Shown: positions 1-6,221 of the stretch, piece by piece
Layout: every line of letters starts with the position of its first letter
Numbering within the stretch: position 1 is the first letter of the stretch
Assembly (NCBI GenBank): GCA_042093455.1
Contig: JBELEU010000082.1
Location: 1-8,536 of the forward strand
DNA length: 8,536 nt
Direction: 5' to 3'
Source of the DNA: GCA-2723085 sp042093455
GTDB lineage: Bacteria; Bacteroidota; Bacteroidia; Flavobacteriales_D; Parvicellaceae
Position numbers and translations under genes: made by a program
The notes under the pieces: model-generated
What the model was told of the DNA's origin: nothing
The model's database searches: none
What the model saw: only the letters and a program-made list of their open reading frames with translations

Positions 1-1
1 A

Positions 2-559
2 AATATGCCATTGTTTATTATTGAAGCTCATCATTTTGACAATAATGAATATGTTATTAATGAAAAGGGACTAACAGTTGATATTTTTAATGATATCCAA
101 AAACATCAATCGGTTTTGTCTTCACTAAAAACCTCAAATTCCTTAGAATATGTTGTGGCTTCAGTTTATGCAGAGAAAAACAATCTTGATGATTGTTTGA
201 TGGTCAATTCAAAAGGTAATATTATAGAATCAACAAATTCGAATATTTTTATTGTAAGTAATAAAGTACTCTATACACCTCCAATATCTGAAGGTTGTGT
301 TGGTGGTGTTACAAGAATGAATTTGATTAATTTATTGATTAAAAATAAGGTTGTTGTTTATGAGAGTAATTTAAATGCACAGCACCTTTTATCTGCTGAT
401 GAGATATTGTTAACTAATACTGTTAAAGGAATATCCTGGGTTTCTAGTTTTAAAAACAAACGCTATTTTAATAAAATTGGAAAGAAACTTATTACAGACT
501 TAAATAACGAAATACTCAGTTGTCAAGAGGATTTAAAGGAAAGTTTGAAATTGCCTTAA
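2..559 (+). CDS. class IV PLP-dependent aminotransferase, C-terminal part (5' end outside window)
   Basis: This is the C-terminal two thirds of a fold-type IV pyridoxal-phosphate enzyme, the family of branched-chain aminotransferase (IlvE), D-amino acid transaminase and aminodeoxychorismate lyase (PabC). Counting from the in-frame ATG at 5, the SSLKTSN segment carries the probable PLP lysine (Lys42). The N-S-K-G-N-I-I-E-S segment at 68-76 has the conserved glutamate, and NIFIV, a TPP turn and GCVGGVTR follow in the usual order. Family members are about 270-300 residues with the lysine near 140-160, so roughly 100 residues are missing. The frame is open to the window edge, so the ATG at 5 is probably internal. 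The last 44 nt overlap the 3' end of yqgE on the other strand. The substrate cannot be decided from this fragment; a PabC-like or IlvE-like role is equally possible. Confidence 0.85.
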   Translation, partial: NMPLFIIEAHHFDNNEYVINEKGLTVDIFNDIQKHQSVLSSLKTSNSLEYVVASVYAEKNNLDDCLMVNSKGNIIESTNSNIFIVSNKVLYTPPISEGCVGGVTRMNLINLLIKNKVVVYESNLNAQHLLSADEILLTNTVKGISWVSSFKNKRYFNKIGKKLITDLNNEILSCQEDLKESLKLP

Positions 560-1100
560 ATTTCCCACCTTTTTTAATTAGAATCGTCTTCCAAAGATCA
601 TTGTTATATTCAAATAGCTTATTATTTATGTAATTGGTAACTATCCACGATCGTGATTTCATTTCACTATCTAATTGTTCAGAAGACCAACCTGAATAAC
701 CAAGAAAAAATCTAATTTTATTTACATCAATAGCATTGATTTTGATTAGTTCAATGAGTTGTTCAAAGTCACCTCCAGTCCATAAGTTTGTATCAAGCTT
801 TACAGACTCATTGACCATTTCACCATATTGATGAATAAAAAAAAGGTTACTAGCGTGAACAGGGCCACCATAGCTTACATCAAGTTTAGGAAGGTTTTGA
901 TCAGGTATAATTTGATCTAAAGTTAAGTCAAGTTTATTGTTTAATATAAAACCATAAGAACCTTCATTATTGTGTTCACACAGATATATAACTGATCTTG
1001 AAAAATGATCATCAGTCATAAATGGTTCAGCCAATAAAACACAGCCTTTACTAGGCTTCATTTTACTTACTTTACTAATATTTTCAAATAGATTAATCAA
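516..1100 (-). CDS. yqgE: YqgE/AlgH family protein (DUF179)
   Basis: This is a 194-residue cytosolic protein of the YqgE/AlgH family, whose biochemical role is not settled; AlgH was first linked to alginate regulation in Pseudomonas. Family landmarks are all present: KGCVLLAEPFM near 18-28, RSVIYLCEHN at 35-44 followed by a G-F-I-L-N strand, YGGPV at 77-81, WTGGDFE at 107-113, and FFLGYSGWSSEQL at 131-143. The first codon used here is TTG at 1100; an in-frame TAA lies two codons upstream. The first ATG is at 1061 and would remove 13 residues. I keep the longer form because Bacteroidota homologues, as I recall them, carry a similar short leader before the P-x-x-G motif. It is the last gene of the trkA-trkH-miaE block, 65 nt after miaE, and its end overlaps the convergent aminotransferase gene. 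Family assignment is firm; the start is uncertain. Confidence 0.92.
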   Translation of the reverse strand: MINLFENISKVSKMKPSKGCVLLAEPFMTDDHFSRSVIYLCEHNNEGSYGFILNNKLDLTLDQIIPDQNLPKLDVSYGGPVHASNLFFIHQYGEMVNESVKLDTNLWTGGDFEQLIELIKINAIDVNKIRFFLGYSGWSSEQLDSEMKSRSWIVTNYINNKLFEYNNDLWKTILIKKGGKFKAISNFPLNPLDN

Positions 1101-1165
1101 TGGTTACTAGTAAATTTATGTAAATTTTTAATAAACCAAAATTTTGATAAATAGACTTTTACTAA

Positions 1166-1744
1166 TTAATGAATTGCACTTCTCCAAGGGAGTGAAGATG
1201 TCACTTTTGCTTCCTGTTCAAGAATTTGATTTACTCTTTCGTCAACTATATCATCATCAAAGTAAAATTTAGCCATTTTTATAAAAGCGTCAATATGTTC
1301 TAATTCTTGTTTGTGAAGGTTTAAGTAGAACTTTGCAATTCTTTTGTCTTCAATTGTTTCTCCAATTAATTTAAACCTCTCAGAACCTCTTAATTCAGCA
1401 ACAGAAGCAATTATTAATCTGTCCATGAACAGTAAATCTGAATCAGAACGAACTATGCTTAGTAAACCTTTAATGTATGGATCTTTTTGGAAAACACCAT
1501 TCAATGTTTCTCCTCTGTAAAGTAACAGGTCGTGAACCTGTCTAAAGTGCATTAATTCTTCAACTGAAATTTGAATTAGTTCATTAATTATTTCATGGCG
1601 ATTGGGGTATTTTGCAATCAATGACAAACACATGTTTGCTACTTTTCTTTCAGCATCAGCATGGTCTTGTAAAAAAGAATCTATGTCTTTGATTGCTTCG
1701 ACTGCCCACTCTTTAGGCGTTTCATATTTTAATTTAAAAGTCAT
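1166..1744 (-). CDS. miaE: tRNA-(ms2io6A)-hydroxylase, MiaE
   Basis: MiaE is a non-haem diiron monooxygenase that hydroxylates the isopentenyl side chain of ms2i6A at position 37 of tRNAs reading U-starting codons. The 192-residue product is an all-helical ferritin-like protein of the length usual for the short MiaE form. Candidate metal ligands stand in the right order: Glu32 in ADAERK, Glu63 and His66 in EELMH, Glu117 in VAELRG, and Glu147 and His150 in QELEH, giving two E-x-x-H pairs. SERF at 121-124 and the C-terminal SLPWRSAIH segment also fit the family. The start is ATG, 6 nt after the trkH stop, so the two are probably co-transcribed and perhaps translationally coupled. The pathway enzymes MiaA and MiaB, which make its substrate, are not in the window. 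Confidence 0.93.
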   Translation of the reverse strand: MTFKLKYETPKEWAVEAIKDIDSFLQDHADAERKVANMCLSLIAKYPNRHEIINELIQISVEELMHFRQVHDLLLYRGETLNGVFQKDPYIKGLLSIVRSDSDLLFMDRLIIASVAELRGSERFKLIGETIEDKRIAKFYLNLHKQELEHIDAFIKMAKFYFDDDIVDERVNQILEQEAKVTSSLPWRSAIH

Positions 1745-1750
1745 GATATA

Positions 1751-3241
1751 TCAATTTCGTTTCCAAAAATATGGAGTAAATAAAACACATACTGTAAAAA
1801 GCTCAAGTCGGCCCATTAACATTAAAAATGATAAAACCCATTTTCCAGTATCAGGAATGTGTTGAAATGTTTGAGCAGGTCCAACAGTTTCAATTCCTGG
1901 CCCAACATTACTAATTGCTGATGCGACTGCACTAATAGATGTCATGAAATCAACACCAATAGCAGTCATTATTATTGACCCAATTGTAAAGATGAACAGG
2001 TATAAAAATATGAAAGCCAGTAAGTTATATGTTATTTGACTTGATATTGTCTCCTTGTTAAGTAAAACAGGAATCACAGCTTTTGGATGAATTCTTCTTT
2101 TAAATTCAAGCAACCCATTTTTTATTAATAGAACAATTCTTACAATTTTGATCCCACCACTTGTACTTCCTGCAGAGGCGCCTGAAAAAAGAAATAAGAA
2201 AAATATAAATGTAAAAAATGCACCCCATGTGGTATAATCTGCAGTTGCAAACCCAGTTGTTGTTATAATAGACACCACTTGGAAAGACACGTCTCTAAAT
2301 GATGACAATAGGCTGCCTGTTTCATTGTGTACATGGTGATAATAGGATAGTAGTAAAGCGATTGATATTACCGATAAGAAATACCACTTAAATTCATCAT
2401 TTTGAATGAATTTTTTAATTTTTAATTTAAGACCAAAATAAAGTAAAGTAAAGTTCGTTCCAGCTGCTAGCATAAATAGCATTATGATAGCTTCAACATA
2501 GTAATTGTCAAATGCAGCAATACTATCTTGTTTTGTTGAGAAACCTCCAGTGGAGGTGGTGGTTAAACTATGATTAATTGCATCAAAAAAGTTAAGTCCA
2601 CAAAACATTAAAAGTATAGTTTCTGTAATTGTTAAACCTAGGTATATTAACCATAAACGTTTTGCAGTCTCTTTAATTCTTGGATGTATTTTATCTTTTG
2701 TGGGGCCTGGTGCTTCAGCAACAAAAAGTTCCATTCCTCCAATCCCTAACAGAGGAAGAATGGCAATTGTTAGTACAATAATTCCCATTCCACCAATCCA
2801 TTGAGTCATACTTCTCCAAAATAAAATACTTTTTGGTAGTGACTCAATGTTGTCAAGAATGGTTGATCCAGTTGTTGTAAAACCTGACATTGTTTCAAAA
2901 AATGCATCAGTAAATGAAGGGATTGATCCAGAAAAAATAAATGGAAGTGAGCCAAATAAACTCATAAATAGCCATCCTCCAACAACAATTAAGTAGCCAT
3001 CTCTTTTTTTGATTTCAGAATTTCTATCAGTTTTAGTACTTAAACGCATAATAAAACCAAAGAATAGAGTTATGAAACTACATATAATAAAGTCTTGAAA
3101 AATATCCGAACCGTCATAGTAATAAGCAAATGGCAACGACAATAGCATCAACGAGCCATTCAATAACATTAGAGTGCCAATAACGTGAATTATCACGCCA
3201 TTATTAAAAAGCTTTTTATTTCTACTGGAAGAATTTTTCAA
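1751..3241 (-). CDS. trkH: TrkH family potassium uptake protein (K+-translocating subunit)
   Basis: This is an integral inner-membrane K+ channel-like transporter built from four M1-P-M2 repeats, 496 residues, close to the family length. All four selectivity-filter loops are visible with their glycines: TTTGS at 122-126 (Gly125), TTSTGG at 228-233 (Gly232), ITTTGF at 326-331 (Gly330) and ISNVGPG at 443-449 (Gly447). Other landmarks are QWIGGMGIIV at 148-157 and SGASAGSTSGGIK at 353-365. Hydrophobic segments run from about residue 16 to 489. It pairs with the cytosolic regulator TrkA encoded just upstream. The start used is TTG at 3241, which overlaps the trkA end by 20 nt. GTG at 3196 (codon 16) is an alternative that would begin almost at the first membrane helix. 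The family call is secure; the start codon is not. Confidence 0.95.
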   Translation of the reverse strand: MKNSSSRNKKLFNNGVIIHVIGTLMLLNGSLMLLSLPFAYYYDGSDIFQDFIICSFITLFFGFIMRLSTKTDRNSEIKKRDGYLIVVGGWLFMSLFGSLPFIFSGSIPSFTDAFFETMSGFTTTGSTILDNIESLPKSILFWRSMTQWIGGMGIIVLTIAILPLLGIGGMELFVAEAPGPTKDKIHPRIKETAKRLWLIYLGLTITETILLMFCGLNFFDAINHSLTTTSTGGFSTKQDSIAAFDNYYVEAIIMLFMLAAGTNFTLLYFGLKLKIKKFIQNDEFKWYFLSVISIALLLSYYHHVHNETGSLLSSFRDVSFQVVSIITTTGFATADYTTWGAFFTFIFFLFLFSGASAGSTSGGIKIVRIVLLIKNGLLEFKRRIHPKAVIPVLLNKETISSQITYNLLAFIFLYLFIFTIGSIIMTAIGVDFMTSISAVASAISNVGPGIETVGPAQTFQHIPDTGKWVLSFLMLMGRLELFTVCVLFTPYFWKRN

Positions 3242-4562
3242 TTTCTTGTATGGATTCAGTTAGAGAGAAAACAACTGTTTTATCGTTTTCTATCAATTGG
3301 AAGTTTCCAAAGGGTATAATAGCTATCCCATCTCTAATGACTCCGGCAATGTTAGAAGTCTTTGGAAATTTAAGAGTTTTAATAGGTGCAGTGGTGACTT
3401 TAGAGTTAGCTTTTACAACAAATTCAATAATTTCTGCATCAACTCCATGTAAGTTTGCGACAGAAGAAACATTTCCTTTTCTCACATATTTAAATATGTT
3501 ACTAGCTGCAATAATTTTTTTGTTAATTAAAGTATCAACTCCAATAGATTGAGATAGGTGGATATAGTCAAAGTTCTCAATTCTTGCAATAGTTTTTTTA
3601 ATTCCGTATTTCTTTCCAACTAGAGATGACATTATATTCATTTCTGAATCAGCAGTAACAGAAATTAAGGCGTCCATATCAGTTAAACCTTCTTCTTCTA
3701 AAAGTTTAACATCATGACCATCCATGTTTATAACTAATGTTTTGCTTAGCATTGCTGCAATTTCCTCACATCTGTCTCGGTCTTTTTCTACTAAAGTTAC
3801 TCTGTAATGTTTCTCAAGCAATTCTGCAGTATATACACCAATTCTACTTCCGCCTAAAATCATTATATCTTTGATTTTAAAATTTTCGCGTCCACAAATT
3901 TTAGTTAATTTTTCAATGGATTCTTTTAAGGAGATAAAGTAAACAATATCATTTTCTTTGAGAACTGTGTCGCTATTTACCAGTAGAGTAGAGTCGTTTC
4001 GATGAAGAGCTAAAGGCTTAAAAGTAAGATTAGGGTTTAGTGATGCACTTTCTTTAACAGTTTTATTTATTAATGATGAATCATTAGTCAGTGAAATTCC
4101 AAAAACAGTTAGTTTCCCATTCTCAAATTCTAAATCGTCTGTAAATGATGCTTGTCGTATGAGTCTTTCAATTTCAAGAGTTGCTAAATGAGTAGGGGAG
4201 ATAAGCGTGTCAATTCCCAATTCATTGTAAAAATGATCCTTTTTTTGTTTTATTAGAGAAACATCATTGACTCTTGCAATAGTTCTTTTTGCTCCAAGCT
4301 TTTTGCCGAGAATTGAAATCAACATGTTGGTTTCTTCACTAGATGTAACGGCTATAAGTAAATCACAAGTGCTTATTAATTTCTGGTCAATCATTCCAAT
4401 TGATTTCGCATCTACAGGAATAGTAAACACATCAATTTGAGTTGAAATAGACTTTAACCTTTCTTCATTTTTATCTATTAAGTATATGTCATGAGATTCA
4501 TCAGCAAGTAATTTTGCCAAATGAACTCCTACATCTCCAGCACCAGCAATGATAATTTTCAT
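3222..4562 (-). CDS. trkA: TrkA, NAD-binding regulatory subunit of Trk potassium uptake
   Basis: TrkA is the peripheral cytosolic subunit that gates TrkH in response to bound nucleotide. The 446-residue protein is the classical double form with two tandem RCK units, each a Rossmann RCK_N plus an RCK_C domain. The first nucleotide site is GAGDVG at 7-12 with Asp30 ending strand 2. The second is GGSRIG at 237-242 with Glu259 in the equivalent place. TSSEETNM (73-80) and TADSEMNI (303-310) are the matching positions in the two halves, as are RTIARV and KTIARI. RCK_C domains cover about 145-225 and 370-446. It starts at an ATG and ends in TAG inside the beginning of trkH, as expected for a coupled pair. 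A promoter candidate lies about 15 nt upstream of the start. Confidence 0.96.
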   Translation of the reverse strand: MKIIIAGAGDVGVHLAKLLADESHDIYLIDKNEERLKSISTQIDVFTIPVDAKSIGMIDQKLISTCDLLIAVTSSEETNMLISILGKKLGAKRTIARVNDVSLIKQKKDHFYNELGIDTLISPTHLATLEIERLIRQASFTDDLEFENGKLTVFGISLTNDSSLINKTVKESASLNPNLTFKPLALHRNDSTLLVNSDTVLKENDIVYFISLKESIEKLTKICGRENFKIKDIMILGGSRIGVYTAELLEKHYRVTLVEKDRDRCEEIAAMLSKTLVINMDGHDVKLLEEEGLTDMDALISVTADSEMNIMSSLVGKKYGIKKTIARIENFDYIHLSQSIGVDTLINKKIIAASNIFKYVRKGNVSSVANLHGVDAEIIEFVVKANSKVTTAPIKTLKFPKTSNIAGVIRDGIAIIPFGNFQLIENDKTVVFSLTESIQEIEKFFQ

Positions 4563-4576
4563 TAAAAGGATTTATA

Positions 4577-4584
4577 CAAATATA
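4577..4584 (-). promoter_or_regulatory. candidate Bacteroidota -7 element upstream of trkA
   Basis: Read on the minus strand this is TATATTTG, an exact match to the TAnnTTTG -7 element of Bacteroidota promoters. It lies 14 nt before the trkA ATG, so the leader would be only about 10 nt. I do not see a clear TTG at the usual -33 distance, so the call rests on one element in AT-rich DNA. If real, trkA-trkH-miaE-yqgE can be transcribed independently of the gene upstream. Confidence 0.35.
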
Positions 4585-4621
4585 TACGGTTAAAATAAAA
4601 TTGCTCTATTTTTCTTATTTA

Positions 4622-5749
4622 TCAAGCAATTTTTATGTTACTTATTGATTCAGAATTATTATTTATTATTTTTTTTATTGGGTTGAATTGATTTCTTAGA
4701 GTAGGCCATTCCTCTTTATTTTTAGAAAATAAATCATAAATTTTATTTTCATATTTCTTTAAATTAAAAGATATTGATGCTGCTGTAACACTTGGCACAC
4801 AACATTCTCCGACTGTTTTCCCGATTATTTTTAGCCCTTGATTATGTGCTTTAAATGCAGCCATTTCATACCTATCTAAAAATTCAACAATTGCATTATC
4901 TCTATGATTCGAATTTTTAAAAGAAGTTACCTCATTGGGCCAAATTAAATATTCTGGTTTAAGTTCAATTTGTAGATTGTTTTGAATATTACTGTTTATG
5001 CAAATGTAGGTAGATTGAATTATGGTGTTCTCAATTTGAGAAATGTCTAATTTTGAATTAACAATATCGTCAATGTACTCTTTGTTAAATGTGAATTTCA
5101 CACCTGTTTGAGAGCACCTTTTTTGTATTATTTGATCAATGTATTGTATAAAGACCTCTCTATATTTTTTGTGATATAAATCATTGTTTTTATTTTTTAA
5201 ACTAACTATTTCATTGAGATTATTCAATGATTTATTCATCAATGACAATGCACTATAATTCTCATATGAATTTCTTGTGAAATTTTGAAAATTACTATTT
5301 ATCAAATTGGATATTAATGCTTTTTCGGCTGTGTTGTAGTTTTTAAGTTTATAGTTAACTCCAAATGCATTTGAGTTATTAATTTTTAATAAAAAAACAT
5401 CAAATTGTGATGATAAATTAGACTTTGTTTTTAAAGCTAACCATGAATTATTGTCTTCATCTTCAAGAGACATTTGCTTTTGCTTTTTATTGGATAAAGT
5501 ATCGTTAAATGGCAAAGACTCGCCATTTAACCAAGTTTGACTATTTAGCTTTTTATTGAATCTAATAAAACTTCTAATCGTTTCTTTATTGTCAATGAAA
5601 ATGAATTCCCCATTTTTTAATGAAAGTATCTTCAATTTATGATCATAATCAAAATAACAACCAACCGCATTAGTTATCCCTGGATATAGCTGAGGGAGCT
5701 CTTTAATGTAGCTCTCAATAGGGTGGTTGATAAAGTTGAATAAGTTCAT
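4622..5749 (-). CDS. uncharacterised protein with lid-like and Fis-like HTH regions resembling sigma-54 activators, no ATPase core
   Basis: I do not recognise this 375-residue protein by name. It has no signal peptide or membrane helix. Residues 1-160 are mixed strand and helix and might be a sensor such as a GAF-like domain (weak inference). Residues 160-200 are a polar, Asn-rich helix that could form a coiled coil. Residues about 197-252 (from YREVF through FNKEYIDDIV to QIENTII) resemble the C-terminal lid of sigma-54 activator ATPases, the region usually carrying W-P-G-N-V-R-E-L. Residues about 286-340, from FLDRYEMAAFK to ISFNLKKYENKI, look like a Fis-type helix-turn-helix, followed by a conserved-looking EEWPTLRNQFNPIKKI. 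No Walker A, GAFTGA or Walker B is present. It starts at ATG 5749, lies 59 nt upstream of trkA on the same strand, and is divergent from the phosphohexomutase unit. A DNA-binding role is inference only. Confidence 0.8.
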   Translation of the reverse strand: MNLFNFINHPIESYIKELPQLYPGITNAVGCYFDYDHKLKILSLKNGEFIFIDNKETIRSFIRFNKKLNSQTWLNGESLPFNDTLSNKKQKQMSLEDEDNNSWLALKTKSNLSSQFDVFLLKINNSNAFGVNYKLKNYNTAEKALISNLINSNFQNFTRNSYENYSALSLMNKSLNNLNEIVSLKNKNNDLYHKKYREVFIQYIDQIIQKRCSQTGVKFTFNKEYIDDIVNSKLDISQIENTIIQSTYICINSNIQNNLQIELKPEYLIWPNEVTSFKNSNHRDNAIVEFLDRYEMAAFKAHNQGLKIIGKTVGECCVPSVTAASISFNLKKYENKIYDLFSKNKEEWPTLRNQFNPIKKIINNNSESISNIKIA

Positions 5750-5756
5750 TTGAGTG

Positions 5757-5815
5757 TAAAATTAAGTAAAAATTAAGTTTATTGTTTAATTTTTAAAGTA
5801 AAAAATTAAGCTATT
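5757..5815. repeat. AT-rich near-direct repeats upstream of the regulator-like gene
   Basis: TAAAATTAAG (5757-5766), TAAAAATTAAG (5767-5777) and TAAAAAATTAAG (5799-5810) are three versions of one word with A-tracts growing by one base. A longer pairing also exists: 5765-5783 against 5797-5815, both beginning AGTAAAAA and ending in TATT, offset by 32 nt. They lie just upstream of the ATG at 5749. They could be binding sites or simply low-complexity drift. Confidence 0.35.
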
Positions 5816-5821
5816 ATTTAA

Positions 5822-5849
5822 ATTTATAGTCTAAAATAAAGCTATAAAT
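5822..5849. repeat. 8-bp inverted repeat with 12-nt spacer
   Basis: ATTTATAG (5822-5829) and CTATAAAT (5842-5849) are perfect reverse complements around a 12-nt spacer. The stem is almost all A:T, so an RNA hairpin would be weak. Its position about 20 nt upstream of the rightward promoter candidate would suit an operator for a dimeric regulator. The low complexity of the region makes chance a real alternative. Confidence 0.3.
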
Positions 5850-5866
5850 AGGTGCTTAATTTATAA

Positions 5867-5895
5867 TTGCTCATATAATTCAATTATTAAATTTG
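5867..5895 (+). promoter_or_regulatory. candidate Bacteroidota-type promoter for the phosphohexomutase unit
   Basis: TTG at 5867-5869 and TAAATTTG at 5888-5895 are separated by 18 nt. This fits the Bacteroidota primary sigma factor pattern of TTG at -33 and TAnnTTTG at -7 in both sequence and spacing. Transcription would begin near 5900, about 15 nt before the first short reading frame and about 320 nt before the phosphohexomutase start. It is the best promoter candidate in the window. Confidence 0.5.
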
Positions 5896-5914
5896 TTAAA
5901 TTAATTAAGTAATT

Positions 5915-6016
5915 ATGAGTTTTTTTAAGTTTAATACCTTTTCTAGAAAAATAAAAAATATCATTAAAACTTTAGAAATCTATATTTATGAAAAGGCAAT
6001 AAAAATGTTTGATTAG
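5915..6016 (+). CDS. short reading frame, 33 codons, possible leader peptide or gene remnant
   Basis: The frame begins at ATG 5915, shortly downstream of the promoter candidate, and encodes 33 residues starting MSFFKFNTFSRKIKN. The product would be basic and helical, rich in Lys and Ile, with no recognised motif. It ends in TAG at 6014-6016, which is followed at once by the ATG of the next frame in the same phase. Frames this short occur by chance, although stop-rich AT-rich DNA makes long ones rarer. It may be the N-terminal part of a broken gene. Confidence 0.2.
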   Translation: MSFFKFNTFSRKIKNIIKTLEIYIYEKAIKMFD

Positions 6017-6139
6017 ATGATTGATAAACTAAAGACTTTATTTAGAGACTTAATTTATGAAGAAGGTTCAATCCCTATTTCTAGAGCTGAAGAAGTGGTT
6101 AGGTTACACAAAAAAAATAAATTTAAATCCAGATTATAG
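6017..6139 (+). CDS. short reading frame, 40 codons, possible peptide or gene remnant
   Basis: The frame starts at ATG 6017, directly after the TAG of the previous frame and in the same phase, and encodes 40 residues. The composition is balanced and protein-like, with segments such as DLIYEEGSIPISRAEEVVRL, then a basic tail. It overlaps the next short frame by 83 nt in another phase. An A8 run at 6110-6117 lies in the overlap. No family is recognised. Either this frame or the 6057 frame may be real; both together would be unusual. Confidence 0.25.
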   Translation: MIDKLKTLFRDLIYEEGSIPISRAEEVVRLHKKNKFKSRL

Positions 6140-6212
6140 TACACATACATTGATAGTAATTCAATTTGTTTTAGTCATAGTCATTACTTTTTATATTTTA
6201 GCAATTCATTAA
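6057..6212 (+). CDS. putative 51-residue single-pass membrane protein
   Basis: The frame runs from ATG 6057 to TAA 6212 and encodes 51 residues. The first 20 are basic (MKKVQSLFLELKKWLGYTKK). Residues about 31-50, from TLIVIQFV to FYILAIH, form one strongly hydrophobic stretch long enough for a membrane helix, giving an inside-positive single-pass arrangement. The stop is 9 nt before the phosphohexomutase ATG, a spacing typical of operon neighbours. Caution is needed: T-rich DNA readily produces hydrophobic codons, and the upstream half overlaps the 6017 frame in another phase. No homologue family is recognised. Confidence 0.35.
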   Translation: MKKVQSLFLELKKWLGYTKKINLNPDYSTHTLIVIQFVLVIVITFYILAIH

Positions 6213-6221
6213 ATTTATAAT

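Larger units (their letters stand above)
5750..6221. other. 472-nt AT-rich divergent region between the regulator-like gene and the phosphohexomutase gene
   Basis: This is the only gene-poor stretch longer than 300 nt. It contains AT-rich near-repeats (5757-5815), an inverted repeat (5822-5849), a rightward promoter candidate (5867-5895), and three short plus-strand reading frames (5915-6016, 6017-6139, 6057-6212). No tRNA, riboswitch or strong GC-rich terminator hairpin was recognised. It separates two divergent transcription units, so it should hold control signals for both. Confidence 0.7.

Noticed and set aside
1125..1150. palindromic CAAAATTTTG in the miaE-yqgE gap as a promoter or terminator
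   Set aside because: It does not match TAnnTTTG in the needed order, has no stable stem, and is expected by chance in such AT-rich DNA.
1744..1753. 10-bp palindrome TGATATATCA between trkH and miaE
   Set aside because: It includes the trkH stop and the first base of the miaE start, and is too short and AT-rich to call an operator or terminator.
1602..1865. 87-codon plus-strand reading frame
   Set aside because: It lies antisense across the 5' end of miaE and the 3' end of trkH, both certain genes, and shows no protein-family features.
3250..3552. 100-codon plus-strand reading frame
   Set aside because: It lies wholly antisense to the second RCK half of trkA; the open frame is explained by the trkA codons.
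5830..6221. riboswitch in the leader of the phosphohexomutase gene
   Set aside because: No conserved riboswitch core or GC-bearing paired helices could be recognised; the stretch is mostly A and T.
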